DNA of 5,080 bases from Candidatus Gastranaerophilales bacterium (GTDB taxonomy: Bacteria; Cyanobacteriota; Vampirovibrionia; Gastranaerophilales; Gastranaerophilaceae), in assembly GCA_900752845.1 (NCBI GenBank), contig CAADWU010000132.1, positions 1 through 5,080 on the forward strand, written 5' to 3'. This document shows, one piece after another, positions 1-4,653 of the stretch. The notes under the pieces were generated by a model, which was not told the DNA's origin, did not search any database, and saw only the letters and a program-made list of their open reading frames with translations. Position numbers and translations under genes: made by a program. How positions within the stretch are numbered: position 1 is the first letter of the stretch; each line of letters starts with the position of its first letter.

Positions 1-318
1 AAAAAGGATACTGGTAAAACGGATGTATCAAAACTGGCATCTGTAAAAATCAAGAAGGCAGTTTCTAAGAAAAAGAAAACAGCTCAGATTACATGGAAAA
101 AAGTGAGTGGAGCGACTGGATATGAAGTTCGTTACTCACTGAAAAAAAGCATGAAAAAATCGAAAACGAAATCGGTAAAGAATGTACAAAAAGTAGTAAT
201 AAAGAAATTAAAGGCCGGAAAGACTTATTATATTCAAGTACGTGCCGTAAAAACAGAATCGGGCAAAAAGTCGGTTGGCAAATGGTCAAGCGTAAAGAAG
301 GTAAAAGTAAAAAAATAA
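1..318 (+). CDS. C-terminal part of a lysine-rich secreted/surface protein with a fibronectin III-like domain (5' end outside window)
   Basis: The frame is open from the first base and ends at TAA 316-318, giving the last 105 residues of a longer protein. About one third of the residues are lysine. The pattern ITWKKVSGATGYEVRYS, then KLKAGKTYYIQVRAV, then GKWSSVKKVKVKK is the strand B/C, E/F and G layout of a fibronectin type III domain, of the lysine-rich kind found as repeats at the C-terminus of large secreted proteins in Lachnospiraceae (family knowledge). The end of the domain coincides with the end of the protein, and no LPxTG or other sorting signal follows. Surface attachment, if any, would therefore be non-covalent or lie upstream. 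A GTG at 103 could be read as a start, but it falls inside the fold, so this is a fragment and not a 71-residue gene. The catalytic or binding part of the protein is not visible and its function cannot be named. A hairpin follows the stop. Confidence 0.85.
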   Translation, partial: KKDTGKTDVSKLASVKIKKAVSKKKKTAQITWKKVSGATGYEVRYSLKKSMKKSKTKSVKNVQKVVIKKLKAGKTYYIQVRAVKTESGKKSVGKWSSVKKVKVKK

Positions 319-335
319 TCCTTAAATGGATGCCC

Positions 336-368
336 GGGGAGACTACCAAAGTGTAGTCTCCCTTGTTT
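336..368 (+). terminator. Hairpin terminator after the fibronectin III gene
   Basis: GGGAGACTAC (337-346) pairs perfectly with GTAGTCTCCC (353-362) across a six-base loop. A G-T pair (336/363) can extend the stem to 11 bp. The following run, TTGTTTG, is interrupted and short of T. It lies 18 bases past the stop of the upstream gene and 37 bases before the apbE start. An intrinsic terminator is the simplest reading. The weak T tract leaves room for partial read-through into the operon. Confidence 0.7.
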
Positions 369-404
369 GCTGTACAAAGGAAGATAGAAAGGAAGTTTAT
401 TAGA

Positions 405-1442
405 ATGAAAAAAACAGTGATATTTCTTTTGCTTGCACTTTTGTGTTTGTGTGGCTGTGGAGAGCAAAGCGGACAAAAAGAAAAACAAAGCAAAAAAGCA
501 ACAAAGGAAGTCTTTGCTATGGATACCTATATGACGATTACCACATATGGAGAAAAGGCGGAGGCAGCTGCAACAAAGGCAGTATCGGAAATTGAACGGT
601 TGGATAATCTTCTTAGTACAGGAAAAGATGAAAGTGAGATTGCAATTTTAAACGAGAATGGAAGTGAGATTGTATCAGAAGATACAGCTCAGTTAATTGC
701 AAAATCCATGGAGCTATATCAGGATACGAATGGCGTATTTGATATTTCCATTTATCCATTGATGAAAGAATGGGGATTTACGACAAAAAAATATAAAGTT
801 CCATCCGACAAAACAATAAATCATTTATTAAAGAATATCGACGCCTCTAAAATTGAGTGGAACAATAAAACCAATTTGGCTGCTTTGCCGGAAGGAATGG
901 AAATTGATTTAGGTGGAATTGCAAAGGGGTATACATCAAATCGTTTAACGCAGATTTTTAAAGAATATCAGTTGACAGGCGGGGTTCTTTCACTGGGCGG
1001 AAATGTGCAGACATATGGAACAAAAGAAGATGGAAGCAAGTGGAAAATAGCAATAGAAAATCCAAGTAATTCGCCACTTTCGGGAGACTATCTTGGAGTA
1101 CTTAAAACTGGAAATATGGCAGTAATTACTTCTGGTGGATATGAACGTTATTTTGAAAAGAATGGGAAAACGTATCATCATATTTTAGACCCGGCAACCG
1201 GAAAACCAGCGAATCATGGTGTGATTAGTGCAACCATTGTAAGCAAGGATGGAACACTTGCAGATGGCTTGTCAACTTCTCTATTTATTATGGGAAAAGA
1301 AAAGGCGGTACAATATTGGAAAAAACACAAGGAACAATTTGATTTTGTTTTATTGCTTAAGGGTGGAAAAATTGTGATTAGTGAAGGTATCGAAAAAATA
1401 TTTACATCGGATTTTGACTATGAGGTGGTAAGAGATGAATAA
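405..1442 (+). CDS. apbE: ApbE-family FAD:protein FMN transferase, lipoprotein
   Basis: A 345-residue protein that transfers FMN from FAD to a Thr/Ser of FMN-binding domains outside the cytoplasm, with Mg2+ (family knowledge). The N-terminus is a lipoprotein signal: MKK, a hydrophobic stretch 5-16 and the lipobox LCGC with the lipidated Cys at 18. The family blocks occur in order: MDTYMTI (39-45), DLGGIAKGY (168-176), SLGGN (196-200), TSGGYERYF (242-250), HHILDPATGKP (258-268) and TLADGLST (284-291). In the last block Asp287 and Thr291 match the metal-binding pair known in the family. No key block is missing and the length is normal. An in-frame TTG at 363 would add 14 residues, but it lies in the terminator hairpin and would spoil the signal peptide. 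ATG 405 has GGAAG nine bases upstream. The end overlaps the next gene by 8 bases. That gene and the one after it carry the likely substrates, so the enzyme is probably dedicated to this operon. I found no convincing promoter in the 37 bases after the hairpin. Confidence 0.95.
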   Translation: MKKTVIFLLLALLCLCGCGEQSGQKEKQSKKATKEVFAMDTYMTITTYGEKAEAAATKAVSEIERLDNLLSTGKDESEIAILNENGSEIVSEDTAQLIAKSMELYQDTNGVFDISIYPLMKEWGFTTKKYKVPSDKTINHLLKNIDASKIEWNNKTNLAALPEGMEIDLGGIAKGYTSNRLTQIFKEYQLTGGVLSLGGNVQTYGTKEDGSKWKIAIENPSNSPLSGDYLGVLKTGNMAVITSGGYERYFEKNGKTYHHILDPATGKPANHGVISATIVSKDGTLADGLSTSLFIMGKEKAVQYWKKHKEQFDFVLLLKGGKIVISEGIEKIFTSDFDYEVVRDE

Positions 1443-3114
1443 TAAATGGAGAAGTCTGGTTTTTTTAACTCCGGCAGTTTGTGTGACAGTATTTGCTGTT
1501 TTTGGTTTGTTTTGTAATCAACCGATATTTCCAGTACTTAGTGGAAATGCTCCGGCAGGAAATTTAGAAAAAGTGGCGGATGCAAAAGAGAAAAAGCAAA
1601 ATGACGTCAAGAAAATAACGGCAAAGAAGGTAAAACAAAAGGGGCTGCAGGATGGAGAATATACAGGAAGTGCAAAAGGCTACGGTGGTTTGATTGTTGT
1701 GAAGGTGCGAATCCTTAAAGGAAAAATAAAGAGCATTGATGTAGTTTCACATGAAAAAGAGACACCGGCATATTATTCAAAAGCAAAGAAAGTAATTTCC
1801 TTGATTTTAAGCAGTCAGTCAACGGATGTGGATACGATAAGTGGAGCAACCTTTTCTTCATCCGGAATTTTGCAGGCTGTTCAGAATGCGTTTAGAAAAG
1901 CGGGAGGAAAAAAAGAAAAATCATCAGTGAAAATAGCAGCGCACAAAACAGATAAAAAAGAACAGAGACAAAATAAGGTTACGTCGCTAAAAGGAATTCC
2001 AAAGGATGGTGTCTATACCGGGACGGCGGAATGTGAAAAGTTTGGTTATGGGATTTCTCTAAAGGCTAAATTTAAAAATGGAAAAGTTGCAGCACTTTAC
2101 AAGATGAAAATTCTGCATAATAAAACAAAAGAAAATGTTTCTTATATGAAGAAGGCGTGGAAAGGGATGGTCAGAAGAATTTTAAAGAGCCAAAATAAAA
2201 ATGTAGATGTTATTTCAGGGGCTACCTATTCGTCGCAAGCGGTATGGGCGGCTTATCAGAATGCATATGCGAAAGCGATTGGAAAAAAAGAGGAAAAAAA
2301 ATCCAGACCGAAAGCTACGAAATCACCGATTTTACCGGATTCCACAGAAAATATTTCTGTCGGTCAAATCAAAGATGGAAGTTATTTGGTGAAAACAATT
2401 TGCAGTCCGGATGAGGACATGGAGTTTGAACCGTATACAATGCAGGCAGTGGTTGTGTTCCGTGAAGGACGCTGTGTATCGATCAATAATTTTTCGTCGG
2501 ATTGTGAAGAAAACCAGCCGTATTACATAAAGGCAGCAAATGGAACAAAAAAAGAACAGGGCGTTGTTAATCAGATTTTGCAAAAGCAGAAAGTTGAAGG
2601 GATTTCAGCAGTATCCGGTGCAACTTGTTCGTCACAGGCAATCTGTAATTTATACAGACAGGCTCTTTTGCTGGCTGCGAATACGGATGATAAGAAAAAT
2701 AGCGTGGAACCAAGTGAGACTCCGATTGTTAATTCTCCTAAGCCGGAAGAAACATTGGTACCGACGCCCGAACCGTCCTATGCTCCATTACAGCCATTAA
2801 AAAATGGAAGTTATTCAGAGACAACGGAGGTTTTGCCGGATGAGGATGGTGAATTTTCAAGTTATCGATTGTCTGCAGATGTTGTTTTTAAAGAAAATGC
2901 ATTTGCAGGCTTTGAAAACGTGGAAATTTCAGACATCACAAACAAGTTTTATACAAATCGGGCATTAAATGGCACAAGAAAAAGTATGGGCTTATTAAAT
3001 CAATTAATAGGTGCGCAAAAAGATGATGCACTTGTGGTGACAGGGGCTACCTGCTCGTCTCATGCATTTCTTACTTTGTACCGATTGGCATTAGCGGAGG
3101 CGAGAACACAGTGA
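1435..3114 (+). CDS. Membrane-anchored extracytoplasmic protein with four tandem FMN-binding domains
   Basis: A 559-residue protein. One hydrophobic segment (8-27) follows Lys4/Arg6. It has no lipobox, so it is a signal anchor or an ordinary signal peptide. Four FMN_bind domains follow: roughly 72-155, 190-280, 313-412 and 456-556. Each ends in the flavinylation motif: SGATFSS (136-142), SGATYSS (261-267), SGATCSS (394-400) and TGATCSS (536-542). By analogy with NqrC/RnfG the acceptor residues are Thr139, 264, 397 and 539. Domains 1-2 keep the upstream Asp (133, 258). Domains 3-4 lack it, have Cys after the acceptor Thr and carry a PDED segment (325-328, 468-471). Lysine-rich linkers separate domains 1/2 and 2/3, and a Pro/Thr/Glu-rich linker (about 421-452) separates 3/4. 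ATG 1435 has GAGGTGG six bases upstream and lies inside the end of apbE. The likely role is a multi-flavin electron carrier outside the membrane, comparable in principle to the two-domain PplA of Listeria. The redox partner and acceptor are inference. Confidence 0.9.
   Translation: MNNKWRSLVFLTPAVCVTVFAVFGLFCNQPIFPVLSGNAPAGNLEKVADAKEKKQNDVKKITAKKVKQKGLQDGEYTGSAKGYGGLIVVKVRILKGKIKSIDVVSHEKETPAYYSKAKKVISLILSSQSTDVDTISGATFSSSGILQAVQNAFRKAGGKKEKSSVKIAAHKTDKKEQRQNKVTSLKGIPKDGVYTGTAECEKFGYGISLKAKFKNGKVAALYKMKILHNKTKENVSYMKKAWKGMVRRILKSQNKNVDVISGATYSSQAVWAAYQNAYAKAIGKKEEKKSRPKATKSPILPDSTENISVGQIKDGSYLVKTICSPDEDMEFEPYTMQAVVVFREGRCVSINNFSSDCEENQPYYIKAANGTKKEQGVVNQILQKQKVEGISAVSGATCSSQAICNLYRQALLLAANTDDKKNSVEPSETPIVNSPKPEETLVPTPEPSYAPLQPLKNGSYSETTEVLPDEDGEFSSYRLSADVVFKENAFAGFENVEISDITNKFYTNRALNGTRKSMGLLNQLIGAQKDDALVVTGATCSSHAFLTLYRLALAEARTQ
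1648..2274 (+). repeat. FMN-binding domain pair 1-2 (canonical type) within the four-domain protein
   Basis: Two protein-level repeats cover about 1648-1899 and 2002-2274. Both open with a DG-x-Y-TG-x-A segment (QDGEYTGSAKGYGG and KDGVYTGTAEC), continue with a short strand ending in Lys-Gly-Lys or Asn-Gly-Lys, and close with VDTISGAT or VDVISGAT followed by xSS and a helix ending QNA. The Asp three residues before the Ser of SGAT is present in both. The single domain of the next gene (3261-3512) is of the same type. DNA identity is low, so this is an old duplication and not a recent copy. Confidence 0.8.
2371..3102 (+). repeat. FMN-binding domain pair 3-4 (divergent type) within the four-domain protein
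   Basis: Two protein-level repeats cover about 2371-2670 and 2800-3102. They share with each other, but not with domains 1-2, the opening K-x-GSY, a PDED-x-EF-x-x-Y segment, VVF, a Tyr-containing stretch ending NGT(K/R)K, an NQ(I/L) turn, and the closing (S/T)GATCSS-x-A with LYR-x-AL. They are about ten residues longer than domains 1-2. The spacer (2695-2790) codes for a linker rich in Pro, Thr, Glu and Ser. The shared features show that 3 and 4 derive from a duplication separate from the one that gave 1 and 2. Confidence 0.75.
3096..3100 (+). promoter_or_regulatory. Ribosome binding site that supports the GTG start at 3111
   Basis: GGAGG lies ten bases before GTG 3111 and inside the last codons of the four-domain gene. 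The next in-frame ATG (3135) would cut into the basic N-terminus just before the membrane segment and has no comparable site near it. GTG 3111 shares bases with the preceding stop (GTGA), a usual arrangement for translational coupling. Confidence 0.7.
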
Positions 3115-3530
3115 AGACAAAAGTAATAAAGTGGATGAATTTGTTTCTTGTTTTAGCTGTACTTTTTGGTTATCAGTGGATAGCACTGGAAAATCAAAAG
3201 AAAAGAGATGATTACAAACAGCTGAAAATGGAAAACGAAAAGAAATTGCCGACAAAGTGGAAAAATGGTGTTTATTACGGAGAAGCAGAAGGTTTTGGAG
3301 GACCGGTTAAGCTTAAAGTTATAATTCAAAGTAATAAAATTAAGTCAATAACCGTAATTTCTGCAAAGCAGGAGACAAAAGAGTATTGGAATATGGCAGC
3401 CACCCTGTTGGATGATATTACAAAAAAGCAGAGCACAGAGGTGGATGTGGTATCTGGAGCCACCTATTCTTCGCGGGGAATTATAAATGCAGTAAAACAG
3501 GCATTGGAGGAAGCAAATGAAAAAAATTAA
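3111..3530 (+). CDS. Small membrane-anchored protein with a single FMN-binding domain
   Basis: A 139-residue protein with a GTG start. Lys2, Lys4 and Lys7 precede one hydrophobic segment (about 9-25). There is no lipobox, so it is probably a signal anchor with the rest outside the membrane. A short charged, probably helical stretch (28-46) leads to one FMN_bind domain (about 51-134): NGVYYGEAEGFGG (52-64), then DVVSGATYSS (112-121). Thr118 is the expected FMN attachment site and the canonical Asp112 is present. The domain is closer to domains 1-2 of the preceding protein than to 3-4. The gene overlaps its upstream neighbour by 4 bases and its downstream neighbour by 14. By analogy with RnfG/NqrC-type subunits and the FMN-binding domain of NosR, it would take electrons from the iron-sulfur membrane protein encoded next and hand them to the multi-flavin protein. 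The family assignment is firm and the order of transfer is inference. Confidence 0.9.
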   Translation: MKTKVIKWMNLFLVLAVLFGYQWIALENQKKRDDYKQLKMENEKKLPTKWKNGVYYGEAEGFGGPVKLKVIIQSNKIKSITVISAKQETKEYWNMAATLLDDITKKQSTEVDVVSGATYSSRGIINAVKQALEEANEKN

Positions 3531-4299
3531 GAAATTACAGTGGATACGGATTGTCATTCAAGGAATATGTTTTATTTATTTTCCGGCGTTGTTTTCGCAG
3601 GCATTTTTAGGAATTAAAAATATTTTTGTTTCCATGGGAAAGGGTACTCCGCTTGTATTAAACGACTTTTCTATAATACTTTTATTATTATGTTTGTTTA
3701 CTATGTTTTTTGGACGCTTTTTTTGCGGTTTTATGTGTGCATTTGGAGCAATTGGAGACTGGATTTATTGTGTGTCATCCTGGCTGCAAAGAAAAACAAA
3801 GAAAAAAATCCCTGAAATTCCAGAGCGTTTTGCCCTGATTTTACAAAAGATAAAATATGTATTGCTGTTTGGGATTATATGCCTGTGTTTTTTGAAAAAA
3901 GAAAATTTGTTGAATGAAAATAGTCCATTGACAATATTTTCATTGATGCGTGCTGGGAATTTTTCGGCTGTTTCTAATTTGTGTGCCATTCTTTTGCTTG
4001 TTTTTATTGTGGCAGGGATGGCAGTAAAAGAACGTTTCTTTTGTCAGTTTTTATGCCCAATGGGTGCTGTCTTTTCACTGTTGCCACAGTTTCCATTTTT
4101 CCGCCTAAGGAGGGGGAGAAGCTGTCTAAATGGCTGTCAGGCATGCAGAAAAAACTGCCCGGTATCAATAAAATTGCAGGAAAATCCATTGCGGGACGGA
4201 GAGTGTATCAGCTGCCTGAAATGTACTATGATTTGTCCGAAACAGAATATTCATTATTTGCCAAAAATTAGAAAGAACAAAAAAGATGAAAAAAAATAA
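3517..4299 (+). CDS. NapH/NosR-like polytopic membrane iron-sulfur protein (polyferredoxin)
   Basis: A 260-residue protein starting at ATG 3517, with GGAGG six bases upstream inside the preceding gene. Hydrophobic segments lie at about 10-30, 51-68, 72-90, 112-126, 152-170 and 175-192, so four to six membrane passes. Two cysteine pairs of the NapH/NosR kind occur: FFCGFMCAFG (Cys70, Cys74) and FFCQFLCPMG (Cys176, Cys180). The first lacks the proline that usually follows the second Cys. A basic stretch (196-201) leads to two 4Fe-4S motifs: C203-x3-C207-x2-C210-x3-C214-P and C230-x2-C233-x2-C236-x3-C240-P. The tail (250-260) is mostly Lys and Asp/Glu. In NapH, NosR and CcoG the ferredoxin part faces the cytoplasm and passes electrons across the membrane (family knowledge). 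Here the likely recipients are the FMN-binding proteins of the same operon. No cytoplasmic donor is encoded nearby. It is the last gene of the operon and no terminator follows directly. Confidence 0.88.
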   Translation: MKKIKKLQWIRIVIQGICFIYFPALFSQAFLGIKNIFVSMGKGTPLVLNDFSIILLLLCLFTMFFGRFFCGFMCAFGAIGDWIYCVSSWLQRKTKKKIPEIPERFALILQKIKYVLLFGIICLCFLKKENLLNENSPLTIFSLMRAGNFSAVSNLCAILLLVFIVAGMAVKERFFCQFLCPMGAVFSLLPQFPFFRLRRGRSCLNGCQACRKNCPVSIKLQENPLRDGECISCLKCTMICPKQNIHYLPKIRKNKKDEKK

Positions 4300-4308
4300 A
4301 AAAAGTAC

Positions 4309-4337
4309 TTGCAATTTGTTTTCGTCTGTAGTATGAT
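4309..4337 (+). promoter_or_regulatory. Promoter for tRNA-Glu
   Basis: TTGCAA (4309-4314) and TATGAT (4332-4337) are separated by exactly 17 bases, matching a housekeeping sigma-A promoter at four and five of six positions. Transcription would start about 4343-4345, just before the mature tRNA 5' end at 4351. It sits ten bases after the stop of the operon's last gene. Confidence 0.75.
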
Positions 4338-4350
4338 AGCAATTGTTGAT

Positions 4351-4422
4351 GGTCCGTTGGTCAAGCGGCTAAGACGCTGCCCTCTCACGGCAGAAACAGG
4401 GGTTCGATTCCCCTACGGACTA
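4351..4422 (+). tRNA. tRNA-Glu, anticodon CTC
   Basis: A complete cloverleaf can be drawn. The acceptor arm is GGTCCGT (4351-4357) with ACGGACT (4415-4421). The D stem is GTC/GAC (4360-4362, 4373-4375), the anticodon stem CTGCC/GGCAG (4377-4381, 4389-4393) and the T stem AGGGG/CCCCT (4398-4402, 4410-4414) with loop TTCGATT. The anticodon loop CTCTCAC places CTC at 4384-4386, which reads the Glu codon GAG. The first acceptor pair is G-U. The discriminator is A4422 and the next bases are CTT, so CCA is not encoded and must be added after transcription. This is the less common Glu isoacceptor; a TTC version should exist elsewhere in the genome. Confidence 0.95.
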
Positions 4423-4461
4423 CTTTTTACTTTATTAAACATATTGAAATTTGTCTTTTGG

Positions 4462-4489
4462 AGAAAGGTCAGGAGACCTTTCTTTTTTT
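4462..4489 (+). terminator. Rho-independent terminator after tRNA-Glu
   Basis: AGAAAGGTC (4462-4470) pairs perfectly with GACCTTTCT (4475-4483) across the loop AGGA, and the stem runs straight into seven Ts (4483-4489). It is the first strong terminator after the flavin operon, so it probably ends both the tRNA transcript and any transcript that runs on from the operon. Confidence 0.92.
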
Positions 4490-4588
4490 GTGGGAAATAT
4501 CATAACTTAATAGAACCATTCTTTTTAAATAGATCATCCCCTTTTAGAATAGAATAATTCATCAATTTCATATAATAGTACATTTATA

Positions 4589-4616
4589 TTGACACTGACG
4601 GTATATATAATATAAT
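4589..4616 (+). promoter_or_regulatory. Consensus sigma-A promoter for the Ig-like domain gene
   Basis: TTGACA (4589-4594) and TATAAT (4611-4616) both match the consensus at all six positions, with a 16-base spacer. An AT-rich stretch lies upstream (about 4555-4588). Transcription would start near 4623, giving a leader of about 30 bases. I see no operator-like inverted repeat around it. The stretch 4490-4588 holds nothing else that I recognise. Confidence 0.85.
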
Positions 4617-4635
4617 CGTAAATATAATACATGCG

Positions 4636-4643
4636 AAGGAGGT
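4636..4643 (+). promoter_or_regulatory. Strong ribosome binding site for the Ig-like domain gene
   Basis: AAGGAGGT lies ten bases before ATG 4654. It complements the 16S rRNA 3' end over its full length and fixes the start at the head of a clear signal peptide. Confidence 0.85.
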
Positions 4644-4653
4644 ATTACTTATC

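Noticed and set aside
103..120. SGAT sequence in the upstream fibronectin III-like protein, resembling an ApbE flavinylation site
   Set aside because: It is followed by Gly-Tyr and not x-Ser/Thr, lacks the Asp, and sits in the strand B-C turn of a fibronectin III fold (WKKVSGATGYEV). It is a chance resemblance.
363..404. Longer apbE start at TTG 363
   Set aside because: It begins in the terminator stem and puts 14 charged residues ahead of a normal lipoprotein signal; ATG 405 has a suitable ribosome binding site.
89..493. Minus-strand frames of 134 and 84 residues around the apbE start
   Set aside because: They are hydrophobic antisense shadows of lysine-rich coding sequence that cross the terminator and have no ribosome binding site.
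1435..1518. Lipoprotein signal in the four-FMN protein (Cys27 after AVFGLF)
   Set aside because: The residue before Cys is Phe, which does not fit a lipobox; a signal anchor or ordinary signal peptide is more likely.
4351..4489. tRNA as an integration site for a mobile element
   Set aside because: No integrase, no duplicate of the tRNA 3' end and no shift in base composition is visible within the window.
4309..4557. Possible 82-residue + strand protein
   Set aside because: It runs through the tRNA promoter, the whole tRNA and the terminator, has no ribosome binding site and no protein-like features.
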